Origin: Paracoccus mutanolyticus | GTDB lineage: Bacteria > Pseudomonadota > Alphaproteobacteria > Rhodobacterales > Rhodobacteraceae | Assembly (NCBI RefSeq): GCF_003285265.1 | Contig: NZ_CP030239.1 | Location: 3,132,131-3,196,130, forward strand | Length of the DNA stretch: 64,000 bases | Reading direction: 5' to 3' | Shown here: piece after piece, positions 53,405 to 63,745 of the stretch | Layout: every line of letters begins with the position of its first letter | Position numbering within the stretch: the first letter of the stretch is position 1 | Made by a program: the position numbers and the translations under genes | Notes under the pieces: model-generated | What the model was told of the DNA's origin: nothing | Database searches by the model: none | What the model saw: the letters and a program-made list of their open reading frames with translations, nothing else

Positions 53405-54003
53405 TCACAGGCCTGCGGGTGCGCGCGGGCGGGATTGATGGAGCCGTCGTCGAGATAGTCGAGCTCGCCCCCGATGGGCACGCCCTGGGCCAGGCCGGTG
53501 ATGGCGACGCCGCTGGGCTCGAGCGCCTCGGCGATGTAATGCGCGGTCGTCTGCCCCTCGACCGTGGCCGAAAGGGCAAGGATCACCTCGGTGATGTTTT
53601 CCTCGGCGATGCGCTCGATCAGTTGCGGGATGCGCAGGTCCTCGGGGCCGACCTCGTCGAGGGCCGAGAGGCTGCCCCCCAGGACGTGGTAGCGGCCGCG
53701 AAAGGCGCGGCCCCGCTCCATCGCCCAGAGGTCGGCCACATCCGTCACGACGCAGATCTCGCCGGTGGCGCGGCCTGGGTCCTCGCAGATCGGGCAGATG
53801 TCGGATTGCGTGACATTGCCGCAGACCAGGCATTCGCGGGCGTTTTCGGCGACGCTGGCCATCAGGCTGGCCAGTTGCGCCATCTGGCCCGCGCGCTTGC
53901 GGACCAGCTGCAGGACGATCCGGCGCGCCGATCGGGGCCCGAGGCCCGGCAGGCGCGCCATGGCGGCGATCAGGGTCGCGATCTCGTCGCCGCCCGAGCT
54001 CAT
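53405..54003 (-). CDS. recR: Recombination mediator RecR, small 3' frameshift
   Basis: Works with RecF and RecO to load RecA at gaps. Starts at 54003 ([20 protein letters not shown]) with the Hh[13 protein letters not shown], the Cys4 zinc finger [16 protein letters not shown] and the Toprim region ([32 protein letters not shown]). The frame shifts close to the end (near 53430); the stop at 53405 restores the normal 199 residues. Directly follows ybaB, as in many proteobacteria. Confidence 0.93.
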
Positions 54004-54351
54004 TCAGAACGGCATCTTCATGTCGGCGGGAAGGCCCAGTTCGCGGGTCAGGCGGGCCATTTCCTCGGCCGCCTTGTCCTGGGCGCGGCGCTGCGCATCC
54101 TTGATCGCGGCCAGGATCAGGTCCTCGACCACCTCCTTGCCTGCTCGCGTGAGACGATTGGGCCGAAAATTGTCCACCTCTCTCAAGTTCCTTGGCCGTG
54201 GCCGGGCCTTGACCAGGAATGAGCGATGCCCGCCGGGACCGTGCAGGCGGGTCAGCCCCTCCTGCATCATCGGCCATCACTGGTCTGCATCTGCGTGGGA
54301 ACGGCCCCTCATCTTCGACAGATCGCCCATGTCGCCCAATCCCTTGAACAT
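54004..54351 (-). CDS. ybaB: YbaB/EbfC nucleoid-associated protein, disrupted
   Basis: Small dimeric DNA-binding protein. The N-terminus MFKGLGDMGDLSKM and the C-terminal half KEVVEDLILAAIKDAQRRAQ and LGLPADMKMPF are family sequence, and total length (116 codons) is right. The stretch from about 54170 to 54320 is scrambled and in another frame. Position between dnaX and recR confirms the identity. Confidence 0.82.
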
Positions 54352-54354
54352 CGT

Positions 54355-56116
54355 CTATTCCTCGTCCTCGAAGGGGTCCCATTCCTCGACCTCGGCCACC
54401 GGGCCTTCGGTCAGCTCATGGGGGGATGTATCCTCGCCCACGGGCTTTTCAACCGCGACCGGGACCGGAGCCGGGCGGATTTTCGTGATCCTGGCGCCCG
54501 GGAAGGCGGCAAAGATCGCCTGCACGGTCGGGTTCTCCATCGCCCGCGCCCGCGCCTCGGCCTCGCGCGCGGCGCGCTGCTCGCTGATCGTGGGCGCCCC
54601 CGGCTCCGAGACGACGACCACGGCCCAGCGCTGCCCGCCGGTCCAGCCGCGCAGCCGTTCGGCCAGCCGCTGGGCAAAGTCGCGCGGCGCGGTCTCGGTC
54701 GGGTTGAACTCGATCCGGCCGGGCGCATACTGGACCAGGCGCAGGTGATTGGCCAGCAGCGCTTCAGGTCGCGCATGCGGCGGATCAGGGCGATCACTGC
54801 CTCGAAGTCGGGCAAAGCCGCCAGCGCATCGGGCGAGACCGCGATGGCCGCAGCAGCGCCGCGGGCCGGACCGCCACGGGGGCGCGGGGCGCCGCGGCGC
54901 GCGGGGCATCGCTGCGGGTCGCAGGCGCGGCCGAGCGGTTGAATTCGCCCGCCGCCGCGCTGGCCTGGACCTTGCGGATCAGCGCCTCGGGGTCGGGCAG
55001 GTCGGCCACATGGGTCAGCCGGATGATCGCCATCTCGGCGGCCATCATCGCATTCGGGGCCTGGCCCACCTCCTCCAGCGCCTTCAGCAGCATCTGCCAC
55101 AGCCGGGTCAGGGCGCGCATCGGCAGCTTCTCGGCCATCGCCGCGCCCCGCGCGCGTTCGTCGGGGCCGACGGTCGGGTCCTCGATCGCCTCGGGGGTGA
55201 TCTTGACGATGCTGACCCAATGCGTGATCTCGGCCAGGTCGCGCAGCACCGCCATCGGGTCGGCCCCGTCGGCATATTGCGCCTGGAGTTCCGCCAGCGC
55301 CTCGGCCGCCGCGCCGCGCAGGATCATGTCGAACAGATCCAGCACCCGGCCGCGATCCGCCAGCCCCAGCATGGCGCGGACCTGGGGCGCCGTCGTCTCG
55401 CCCGCGCCGTGGCTGATCGCCTGGTCCAGCAGGCTGGTCGCGTCGCGCGCGCTGCCCTCGGCCGCGCGGGTGATCAGCGCCAGCGCATCGTCGGTGATCT
55501 GGGCGCTTTCGCGGCTGGCGATGCGGCGCAGCAGGTCGATCATCACCTCGGGCTCGATCCGGCGCAGGTCGAAGCGCTGGCAGCGCGACAGCACCGTCAC
55601 CGGCACCTTGCGGATTTCCGTGGTGGCGAAGATGAACTTCACATGCGGCGGCGGCTCCTCCAGCGTCTTCAGCAGCGCGTTGAAGGCGCTGGTCGACAGC
55701 ATGTGCACTTCGTCGATGATATAGATCTTGTAGCGGGCCGAGGCCGCCCGATAGTGAACCGATTCAATGATCTCGCGGATGTCGTTCACGCCGGTGCGGG
55801 ACGCGGCGTCCATCTCCATCACGTCGACGTGGCGGCCTTCGCTGATCGCCACGCAATGCTCGCAGACCCCGCAGGGCTCGGTCGTGGGGCCGCCCTGGCC
55901 GTCGGGGCCGACGCAGTTCAGGCCCTTGGCGATGATGCGCGCCGTGGTGGTCTTTCCGGTGCCCCGGATGCCGGTCATGATGAAGGCCTGCGCGATCCGG
56001 TCGGCCGCGAAGGCGTTCTTCAGCGTGCGCACCATCGCGTCCTGGCCGACCAGGTCGGCAAAGGTCTCGGGCCGGTATTTCCGCGCCAGGACTTGATAGG
56101 TGTGTTCTTCGCTCAT
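54355..56116 (-). CDS. dnaX: DNA polymerase III tau/gamma subunit, two frameshifts
   Basis: Clamp-loader ATPase. It starts MSEEHTYQVLARKYRPETFA at 56116. Walker A GIRGTGKTTTARII, the zinc module CGVCEHCVAI, Walker B IYIIDEVHML and the SRC motif SRCQRFDLRR are all present. Frames change near 54860 (in the Ala/Pro-rich linker) and near 54765. The tau C-terminal region (QRWAVVVVSEPGAPTI) ends acidic at EVEEWDPFEDEE. About 587 residues. Confidence 0.94.
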
Positions 56117-56199
56117 CCGTCGGCCTTTCGTGACGGCGCAGCTTAGCCGGGCGGCGCGGGGGCGGCAACCGGGCCCGCGCGGTCACGAAAGGGTGAACG

Positions 56200-57200
56200 G
56201 TGCGGCGCCCGGGCCCGCGCGGCCCCATCTCCCGTCGAGGAAGCGCCGATCCCGCGCCTTGCGGCGCGCCGCCGCTCGACCATATGCCCTCCGTCCCGTG
56301 CCCGCCGGTCCTGCAAAAACGCCGCCAGCCTCTCCGTCAGGCTGCCGCCCCCGTCCCGCGCCGCGGCGGGCGCGAGATCGCAGCCCGGAGCTATGGCGGC
56401 TCGACCCGGACCGGCCCACGAACATCAAGTCGGCGTCGAAATCCATCGTCTCGGCCCTGGCCGGCATCGCCATCGCCAAGGGAGTCTTCAGCGGCCCGGA
56501 TCAAGGCGTCGCCGCGCTGCTGCGCGCGGACCTGCCGCCCGATCCCGACCTCCGCATGGCGCGGCTGACGCTGGGCCACCTGCTGTCCATGCAGGCGGGG
56601 CTGGAACGCCAGTCGGGCCCGAACTATGGCGCCTGGGTCGCCAGCCGCAACTGGGTCCGGGCGGCGCTGGCCGCGCCCTTCGTCGCCGATCCGGGGGCGG
56701 GGATGCTCTATTCCACCGCCTCGACGCATCTGGTCTCGGCCATGCTGACGCGGGCCTCGGGGCGCTCGACGCTGCAACTGGCGCGGGACTGGCTGGACAT
56801 TCCCGGCTTTCGCATCACCGCCTGGGACCGCGACCCGCAGGGCATCTATCTGGGCGGCAACCAGATGGCCATGTCGACGCGCAGCCTGCTGGCCTTCGGC
56901 GCGGCCTATGCGGCGGGCGGGCAGGGCGTCATCCCCCCCGACTGGATCGCGCAAAGCTGGCAGCCGCGCACGCGCTCCATCTTCAATGGCGAGCAATATG
57001 GCTATGGCTGGTTCATCAGCCGCATCGGCGGGCGGCCGGTGCGCTATGGCTGGGGCTATGGCGGGCAGATGATCTATGTCTTTCCGGGGTCTGCGCCGGT
57101 CGCCATCGCCATGACCTCGGACCCCGACCAGCCCTCGGCGCGCACGGGCTATCGCACGCAGCTGCATGCGCTGGCGGGGCGGCTGGTCGCGGCGCTGTAA
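56200..57200 (+). CDS. Serine hydrolase, beta-lactamase/class C fold, 5' end damaged
   Basis: Catalytic SxxK motif in NIKSASKSIVSALAGIAI; then LLSMQAGLERQSGPNYG, a Tyr-containing LYSTASTHLVSAML loop and the C-terminal YGWGYGGQMIYVFPGSAPV, where GYGGQ replaces the usual KTG-like HxG. This matches the penicillin-binding-protein-like family COG1680. The frame is clean from about 56400; upstream, residues such as REIAARSYGGS appear in another frame, so the start is unknown. The substrate is unknown; class C fold does not by itself imply resistance. Confidence 0.75.
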
Positions 57201-57243
57201 GCCCCCGTTGACCCTGCGCGCGGGCCAGCCTATCTGGCAGACC

Positions 57244-59053
57244 ATGGCACGCGCACCCCTTTTGCAACTCACCGACATCTCGCTGACCTTCGGCGGCAAT
57301 CCCGTGTTCGACGGGCTGAACCTGACCGTGCAGGGCGGCGACCGCGTCGCGCTGGTGGGCCGCAACGGCTCGGGGAAATCCACGCTGATGAAGGTCATGG
57401 CCGGGCTGGTCGAACCCGACCAGGGCCAGGTCATCACCCCCGCCGGCATCCATGTCGGCTATATGGAACAGGACCCCGACCTGACGGGCTTCGCCACCCT
57501 GGGCGATTTCGCCCGCGCATCCCTGGGCGACGCCGAAGGCTACCGCGTCGAGATGGCGGCCGAGGGGCTGAAGTTCGACCCCGACCGCGCCGTGGCCACC
57601 GCCTCGGGCGGGGAACGCCGCCGCGCCGCATCGCCCGCCTGCTGGCCGAGGCGCCCGAGCTGCTGCTGCTGGACGAGCCGACGAACCACCTGGACATCGA
57701 GGCCATCGGCTGGCTGGAAGAACAGCTTTCCACCACCCGCGCGGCCTTCGTGCTGATCTCGCACGACCGCGCCTTCCTGCGCGCGCTGACGCGGGCGACG
57801 CTGTGGATCGACCGGGGCGAGGTGCGCCGGCAGGACCGCGGCTTCGAACATTTCGAGGACTGGCGCGAGACCCTGTGGGCGGCCGAGGACGAGGCCCGCC
57901 ACAAGCTGGACCGCAAGATCAAGGCCGAGGCCCGCTGGGCGGTCGAAGGCATTTCGGCGCGCCGCAAACGCAACCAGGGCCGCGTGCGGGCGCTCGCTGC
58001 GCTGCGGAGGAACGCGCGGGCCAGATCCGCCGCCAGGGCACCGCCGCGATGGAACTGGACGCGGGCCAGCAGTCGGGCAAGCGCGTGATCGACGCCAAGG
58101 GGATCAGCAAGGCCTTTGGCGACCGGGTGATCCTGCGGCCCTTCGACCTGCGCGTGCTGCGCGGCGACCGCGTCGCCTTCGTCGGCCCGAACGGCGCGGG
58201 CAAGACCACGCTGATCAAGATGCTGACCGGCGAAATCGCGCCCGACACGGGCGAGGTGAAGCACGGCACGAACCTCGACATCGCGGTCTTCGACCAGGCC
58301 CGCAGCGCCATCGACGAAACCGTCAGCCTGTGGGACGCGATGGTTGGCGACCCCGAAATGCGCGTCTCGGGCCGGGCCGATCAGGTGATGGTGCGGGGCA
58401 ATCCGCGCCATGTCGTGGCCTATCTCAAGGACTTCCTCTTCGACGAGGCGCAGGCCCGCGCGCCGGTGGGCAGCCTGTCGGGCGGCGAAAAGGCCCGGCT
58501 GCTTCTGGCGCGGATCATGGCGCGGCCGTCGAACCTGCTGGTCCTGGACGAGCCGACGAACGATCTGGACGTGGAAACCCTGGACCTGCTCCAGGATATC
58601 CTGGGCGATTACGATGGCACCGTGCTGCTGGTCAGCCACGACCGCGACTTCATCGACCGGGTGGCCACGACCACCGTGGCGATGGAGGGCGACGGGCGCG
58701 CCACGATCTATCCCGGCGGCTGGTCCGACTATCGGCGCCAGCGGCCCGAGGTGCTGGCCGAGGAACCCGCGCCCGCGCCGCGCGGCGTGGCCCCGAGGCC
58801 CGGACCCAAAGAGGCGGCACCCGAGCGCGCCGGCCTCAGCTTTTCCGAACGCAAGCGGCTCGAGGCGCTGCCCGCCGTCATGGAGCGGCTGGAGGCCGAG
58901 ATCGGCAAGCTGACCGAGTTCCTGGCCCAGCCCGACCTGTTCCAGACCGCCCCCGCCAAGTTCCAGAAGGCGAGCGAGGGCCTGGCCGAACGCCAGGCCG
59001 CCCTTGCCGCCGCCGAAGAGGAATGGCTGGACCTGGCCGAACGCGACGGCTGA
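57244..59053 (+). CDS. ABC-F ATPase, Uup-like, two frameshifts
   Basis: Two ABC cassettes on one chain without membrane segments. The first has GRNGSGKSTLMKVMAG and LLLDEPTNHLDIEAI, the second GPNGAGKTTLIKML, LSGGEKARLLLARIM and LVLDEPTNDLDVETL. The family linker (about 58000) and a C-terminal coiled coil (LPAVMERLEAEIGKLTEFLA) point to Uup. Frames shift near 57625, at the first signature SGGERRR, and near 58010. About 603 residues. Confidence 0.92.
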
Positions 59054-59591
59054 ACCCGGCCCTTGCCGTCATACCGCCTGTGTACGCGCGGTGTACGCCC
59101 GGTGCACGGCTGTCACAGCGAAAACCCCAGCAAACGCCGGGCATTCCGTTCCCCGCCCATCCGCGCAACGCTCGCCGCCGTTGCGCGGCCCTTCCCTCAT
59201 GCCGAGCCTCGGACCCGAGGCCCGCGCCCGAGAGGGCACCGCGCGCCCGACGCCCTCACCGACCAAGCCGCCCGCACCCGAAAGGGCGCCATGCACGCTG
59301 GCGCAGGACCCTGTCTTCCGCCCGACCCACGCGCGCGAGAGGGCATGTGGCCGACGATGGCAAGGCGGTGGATCGTCATGCCCAAGCCCGCGCCCGCGTG
59401 GGGCATGGCGGGATGGCAGGCGTAGGCCGGGGCGGCATGCGCCGCCGTTTCGGATGTTATCGCTTCCCGTTGCAGTAACACGGCCGGATGAATCGAAAAG
59501 ACGCTTTTCAGCACCCCGACACGCGGACGATTTTCAGCCCCGCAGCACGTTCCCGCACCGGAACTGCCTGATTTTCAAGGAAGAAGTAAAC
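59054..59591. other. Intergenic region without a recognised gene
   Basis: 538 GC-rich bases between the ABC-F gene and tRNA-Gln. It opens with three imperfect 11-base tandem units (GTGTACGCGCG type, 59080-59112). The rest contains scattered CGAGAGGGCA-like motifs at irregular spacing. No reading frame has family features. A tRNA processing region or decayed sequence is possible. Confidence 0.55.
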
Positions 59592-59666
59592 TGGCTGGGG
59601 CGGTAGGATTCGAACCTACGGTACACGGTACCAAAAACCGTTGCCTTACCACTTGGCCACGCCTGA
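59592..59666 (-). tRNA. tRNA-Gln (UUG), acceptor stem mismatched
   Basis: Anticodon arm ACGGT-TTTTGGT-ACCGT puts TTG at positions 34-36. The T arm GTAGG-TTCGAAT-CCTAC, the 3' acceptor CGCCCCA, discriminator G and an encoded CCA are clear, and the D arm begins TGGCCAAGTGGTAAGGC. The 5' acceptor strand reads TCAGGCG where TGGGGCG is expected, so two of seven pairs fail. The mismatch sits at the edge of the mosaic region, suggesting that a join runs through the 5' end of the gene. Confidence 0.88.
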
Positions 59667-59689
59667 AGACAAAGATCCACTGACGACTG

Positions 59690-60190
59690 GCGCCTAACAG
59701 GCAAGTGTCGGCCCAGGCGACCGCCCCCCATTTTCGGCAGCGCCGGCGATGAGTTGGTGAAGATCAGCGAGAAATAGCCCCGCTCGATCGCGCGCAGCGC
59801 ATTTTTGGCCAATGCTAGATACAGCTGGGCCATCCAGTAGTTCAGCCCAAATGCATCCTCAAAGTCCTCAGCACACTCTCTAAGTGATATCCGCCCCCTC
59901 TGGATCGAGTCGCCCCCGCACGGGGGCGCGGCTCGGAACCCGCCAACGGCCAAATGCTCCAGGCCCATTAGTCTGTAGCGATCCGCGAGGTTAAGCTCAG
60001 TAAAGTGCGACTGCAAATGCTGGTACACCCTAAGAGCCATTCCGTCTGGTCGGACGAGACGGTAAGAAAGTACCAGAGCATTTGCTTCTATGCGCACCCG
60101 CGCTTCCAAAAAAGCAATGGCAGGAATCCAGATTACCCTGCGCCGACCGCATAAGTAAGCCAACCTGCGCACCCTAGAGTGCGCACCCAT
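59690..60190 (-). CDS. Hypothetical open frame, low confidence
   Basis: A minus-strand frame open from ATG 60190 across about 165 residues, for example YRLMGLEHLAVGGF and NYWMAQLYLALAKNALRAIE, with plausible amino-acid composition but no recognised family. It has no stop before the tRNA and continues in frame through it to 59534, which a real gene would not do. It is probably a 3'-truncated piece of a gene from elsewhere. Codon use is visibly less GC-biased than in the genes at the left of the window. Confidence 0.35.
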
Positions 60191-60602
60191 AAGCCAATCA
60201 GATTGCGGTGACGAACCCGAGCAGGCCGCGTACCGAACTGCGCAGCTCGGACAAGATATTGCGGGAAGGCCGACAAGCGACGTGAAAGTGCCAGAGGCAC
60301 AGCATGATGACTCCTAACCGCGAACATGCATGATCGCCGCTCTACGGGCGAGCCGCGCAGACAATGCAAAACAGATACCGTTAGCCAGCCGAACAGCCTC
60401 GACAACGAAACTCTGGTCTCTCGCGGTCAAGGAGGAGCTGATCGGCGAATTCCGCAAGGCACCGGTCATTTCGGTTGCAACTAGCCCGCCGATCTCTGGG
60501 ACAGCGCCCTCATAGGTATTCCCAAGCAGCAAACCGGCTAGCCGGAATGTGCCGCCTCCATACGCCGCCGGCGACGGCTGGTGATTGGCGTCCGTGATCT
60601 CA
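60191..60602. other. AT-richer DNA without a recognised gene
   Basis: Short minus-strand frames (such as 60314-60532, containing SFVVEAVRLANGICFALSAR) look partly protein-like but are interrupted and match nothing known to me. Confidence 0.4.
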
Positions 60603-60926
60603 TCAAGACATCAGTCGCGTTAACGGAAGCACCGGAATCGAACGCATCCCGCTACTTCTCCATCTCATCCTGAATGCTCGAAGACGCATGAGCGTGCCGC
60701 GAACCCGAGCTTTATTCCGAAGGTCGTCTCCTAGTTCTAGGACACTGGTGTTGTGGCGCGCCAACGCTCTAAGGGTCTCGTGCCAATCAGTCGAGCCGTC
60801 GTCCAGATTGAAAACCTCCTGCGTTATTACACCGATGCTTTCTGCAAATGTCTCTACACTGCAGCGACGGCAACGACAGCCGGTTTTCATCACCAACCGT
60901 TGCGCAGATAGCAGAAAGCTCAGCAC
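60603..60926 (-). CDS. Hypothetical 107-residue open frame
   Basis: The part EVFNLDDGSTDWHETLRALA and LELGDDLRNKARVRGTLMRL has the composition of a folded protein. There is no recognisable domain, no good ribosome site, and the flanks are interrupted in all frames. It may be a fragment of a larger gene. Confidence 0.3.
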   Translation of the reverse strand: MLSFLLSAQRLVMKTGCRCRRCSVETFAESIGVITQEVFNLDDGSTDWHETLRALARHNTSVLELGDDLRNKARVRGTLMRLRAFRMRWRSSGMRSIPVLPLTRLMS

Positions 60927-61210
60927 TTCGCGGGTATATTACGCAGCGCCAGGTGAGTCGAGTTGCAGGATGGCGGTATCCGTCGAAGCTTCGAGCAGCG
61001 AAGCTCCTGAGAAACGCGGCGAGAAGCGGGGATGTGGTGCGGTATCGTCCAGCGGTCCATCGACCAGAGTCAGAACTCCACCTAAGATCATCGAGCACCT
61101 AAAGAAGATCGGCAATGAATGAGCGCACGACAAGCATTTCACCTGTCTCATTGCCATGCGGGAAGAGATCGGGACGACCAGTATTAATAACATTATCAGC
61201 GCGGGAACTG
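60927..61210. other. AT-richer DNA without a recognised gene
   Basis: No frame with family features; it leads directly into the MinD fragment at 61211. Confidence 0.4.
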
Positions 61211-61405
61211 ATTGTCGCGGGTCTGCGAGGTCGGCAGGACATACAGGTTTTCCAGCCGGCGGTCCTTGATCAGGGCCTGTTTCAGCTTGGCGTCGCCCTG
61301 GATCACATTGATGAAATCGAACACCACGCGGCGTTCGCAGCCCATGATCATGTCCAGGTTGCGCAGGCCCACGTCGAAATCGATCACGAAATCGATCACG
61401 ACCGT
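61211..61405 (-). pseudogene. minD: MinD fragment
   Basis: About 65 codons of the septum-site ATPase MinD in one frame: VIDFDVGLRNLDMIMGCERR, VVFDFINVI, QALIKDRRLENLYVLPTSQT. This is the segment just after the Walker A loop; the P-loop itself and all later domains are missing. Near the start a 12-base unit is duplicated in tandem (61375-61398), giving VVIDFVIDFDV. No minC or minE is nearby. Clearly an isolated piece. Confidence 0.85.
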
Positions 61406-61420
61406 CTGCAACAGTGCCTT

Positions 61421-61993
61421 ACAAGCGCTCAATCGGCCTCTGTTCTCCTAGAATAACGAAGGGTGTCTGACCACTGCTCGGACACCAATATGCGGCTTGG
61501 GTGGCGCCCTGCCCGAAGAGGATGCGACTGATCTCCCCGATCGTCGGTCGGCCGCGCTCAATGGCGAGAAGACCCGCAGCGATGAACGAGCTCGGACAGG
61601 AATCGGGAAATTCGTCCACGGTAGCGATCAGCGCATTGACGACCGGATGCGAGCTTCCAAAAATCGCGTCCATCTCTTCGCGCGAACTGTCGACGAAGCT
61701 GGCTTCATGCTCCCAACTGTCAACCGGGACGCCGGTGACATAATCGGTGGCATTGGCCGCAGCAGGCGTGCAGCGTCGGTTATCGTACGCTTCGCCCCAC
61801 TAAAGCGTAGCAGTGAGACCTGATAGGGTTCGCTGTCCTCGACCCCGGCTTTTATGTCATCGTCGAACGCAACATCCCGCAGTCCCCTCAAGTACGGCTC
61901 AAAGATGTTTTTTCCGAGCTTGTAGAGCGTTTCGTAGTAGCAGGTCCTTGTTGAACTGCAATCAGATAGGAGACAGCTCCTAATAGACCACAA
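61421..61993 (-). CDS. Unknown protein, frameshifted fragment
   Basis: Two overlapping minus-strand frames combine into one plausible protein: YYETLYKLGKNIFEPYLRGL, DVAFDDDIKAGVEDSEPYQV, a shift near 61745, then DYVTGVPVDSWEHEASFVDS, ALIATVDEFPDSCPSSFIAA and GRPTIGEISRILFGQGATQA. About 170 residues. I do not recognise the family. The composition is that of a soluble enzyme-like protein. It may be one end of a gene cut by the neighbouring joins. Confidence 0.4.
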
Positions 61994-61994
61994 G

Positions 61995-62250
61995 CAGGCG
62001 AGCGATCGTCAGGTGTCCAACCAAAGCTGCGCAACAGCGTCGTGCTGAATAATGTGCAGGGGTCCGAGATCGTGGATTCCTCACGCGATAAGATGCCGTG
62101 ACTTCGAAGTTGTTTTGTACCCGAGTCATCCCAGAGTTGTCCTCGCCGAGTACAGGCAGCGGAAAAAGATAGATCGTTGGTGATTTTTCCGAGCTGATTT
62201 CAAGACGAAGTCTCATGCAAACGGCCCCGTCAGGATCTTTGCTTTTCGTT
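61995..62250 (-). CDS. Unknown protein fragment
   Basis: An open frame of about 70 protein-like codons (RLRLEISSEKSPTIYLFPLP, TRVQNNFEVTAS) continues from the IS66 piece without a stop, so its own start is not visible. No family recognised. Confidence 0.3.
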
Positions 62251-62252
62251 TT

Positions 62253-62402
62253 TTGCAGCACTTTCATGGCGCGGCCGCACCAGTCAACCAGCGTGCTGTC
62301 GGGAATGCCCGCACCCATCCGAGCGAAGATCTCGTTCTGGCGATAAAGCGGAAGATGGTCGTCAAACTTGGCGACAAGGATGTGGGCCAGCAGGCCAGCA
62401 TG
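62253..62402 (-). mobile_element. IS66-family transposase (TnpC) fragment
   Basis: The minus strand reads GLLAHILVAKFDDHLPLYRQ, NEIFARMGAGIP and DSTLVDWCGRAMKVLQ, a contiguous conserved stretch from the N-terminal half of IS66 TnpC. About 50 codons remain. Neither the catalytic DDE region nor terminal repeats are present. It is joined at 62402 to an ATPase fragment and at 62253 to an unknown frame. Confidence 0.8.
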
Positions 62403-62409
62403 ATGCTGC

Positions 62410-62480
62410 CCGCATCGGTGTTTACGACGAGATTCGCATTGTGGGTGACCATAATCACCTGGCGTCTACCCTTATTCATC
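62410..62480 (-). pseudogene. C-terminal fragment of an AAA/SMC-like ATPase
   Basis: The phrase GRRQVIMVTHNANLVVNTDA contains the switch-histidine strand (VTHNANL) of ABC-type and SMC-like ATPases and resembles the end of TrlF-type PHP-ATPase proteins. Only about 22 codons. It may derive from the same gene as the 63746-64000 fragment. Confidence 0.5.
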
Positions 62481-62540
62481 AATTTCCGGCGCCGATCCAA
62501 TGCATCTGAACACTGAATCGCATCCAGATTTTTTCAGCCT

Positions 62541-62684
62541 GATCCGGTCGCCGCCGACCTCTGCGGCGAAATCGCCGATGATCGAGAAGGTCGCAACCAC
62601 GTCCAGCGGTTCCGCCTGCGCAGCCGCGACGGATGAAAACGCAATGGCCGAGCAGGCAGCGATGCGGAAGAGCCAGTCTTTCAT
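62541..62684 (-). pseudogene. N-terminus of a metal ABC transporter binding protein
   Basis: ATG 62684 with AAGGAT upstream opens a signal peptide (MKDWLFRIAACSAIAFSSVA) and the first strand VVATFSIIGDFAAEVGGDRI, typical of ZnuA/MntC/SitA zinc or manganese binding proteins. Similarity ends at about 62541, where the frame runs into unrelated sequence and a stop. Confidence 0.7.
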
Positions 62685-62703
62685 GGGATATCCTTTCATG
62701 GCG

Positions 62704-62812
62704 TCAGGCCGTGCGGTGATGGCGCATCGGCGCGTGCGAACCCATGGCCTCGAGCATCGGCCGGACCCGCGCGAATTCGGCCGCCGAACCGCTTTCCCAA
62801 GCCGACTTAAGT
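62704..62812 (-). pseudogene. 3' end of an unidentified gene
   Basis: About 35 codons (KSAWESGSAAEFARVRPMLE, SHAPMRHHRTA) end in a stop 20 bases before the metal-binding protein start. The two therefore form one natural genomic piece of roughly 270 bases. The family is not recognised. Confidence 0.4.
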
Positions 62813-62819
62813 GCTTCAG

Positions 62820-63122
62820 TGGCAGCCAATATCAGTGATCCCCGGCCGTAAAACGGCCCAGCTCTGCAAGACATTCGCACCGGTGTCCTCGGGCGGCGCG
62901 ATGCGCAACAAAGCCACAACCTCTCTGCCAACTTGATCCAGCTGTGGCTGACGCAGTTTGACAGAGGCGATGCGAGTGGCGGGACTTGGCATCAAGCCCT
63001 GCAAGCGCTTTGTGCGCATGACCGACAGCCGGCACGACTCTCCGATCTTCCCAACCTGTATCGCAACCTCAAACCCGGGTCTGTTCCGGGTGTCTCGAAC
63101 CTTCGGGTCGATGAGGGTGGAA
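62820..63122 (-). CDS. Unknown open frame
   Basis: A minus-strand frame with protein-like sequence (GFEVAIQVGKIGESCRLSVM, QPQLDQVGREVVALLRIAPP) of about 95 codons, ending near 62816. No start codon with a ribosome site and no recognised domain. Confidence 0.3.
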
Positions 63123-63138
63123 TCAAGCGCTAAAGCAC

Positions 63139-63306
63139 AGAGTTGTAATTGCCGAACAGCCGGAAGGTGAGATTTTCACCGATGGGCCCGGCCAGCATGA
63201 AGTTGCTGCGCACCGAGTCGCCTTCCTGCCGGCTTTCGGGCGAGTTGTAGTGCATCCCGACCTGCCCCGAGAAGGTTTCGGGGCGCTTGGTGATGATATT
63301 GACCAC
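63139..63306 (-). pseudogene. TonB-dependent receptor fragment
   Basis: The minus strand reads VVNIITKRPETFSGQVGMHY, then RSNFMLAGPIGENLTFRLFG, the junction of plug domain and first barrel strands of siderophore or colicin-type receptors. About 56 codons; both ends run into unrelated sequence, with a stop immediately after NYN. Confidence 0.8.
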
Positions 63307-63745
63307 TTAAACCAGATACTCGCACGGATCATAGCAATTAAGCCGCAAGGCCCTGATCGACTCAGATTCTAAAGACTAACAAGAACTCAGGTCCCGAATG
63401 ATCCGCATTAAGTGCCTGGGTCTGCCTGGCGGGCTTGTGCTTGGCAGGAGCATAGTCGGGAGCCATGGTGGGACGCATCTGCGAACTTGATCCTGCAGGT
63501 CGATAAAGTACGCGGTTATTTTCTACGTATGGATCCATTCCTAAGCTTCTTGGCGCTCACGCTCCTTTTCGTTTCTAACGGCCAGCAATCAATGAGGCGT
63601 GTTTGCCGCATACAGGCGCTGATGCAGGTCGGCAATATAACCGCGTTCAGGGTCTGCTGACCTGACGAACATGCGCGGTTAGAGATGCGACGAGGCTATC
63701 ATTTTCGATATTATGCTATGATCAAGAAAAAACAAGAGATCAGCA
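63307..63745. other. AT-rich DNA without a recognised gene
   Basis: No frame longer than about 80 codons and none with family features. Base composition is the lowest in GC of the window. Confidence 0.5.

Noticed and set aside
53310..54222. Read-through of the hsp20 frame across recR as a large fusion protein
   Set aside because: The added 300 residues are antisense to recR and have no domain; Hsp20 proteins end near 53300.
56200..57200. Calling the serine hydrolase a beta-lactamase resistance gene
   Set aside because: It has the SxxK motif and class C fold but lacks a recognisable KTG triad, and the family is mostly esterases and peptidases; resistance cannot be inferred.
59080..59112. Three 11-base tandem units as a possible iteron or CRISPR seed
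   Set aside because: Units are imperfect and there are only three; there are no spacers, cas genes or replication protein nearby.
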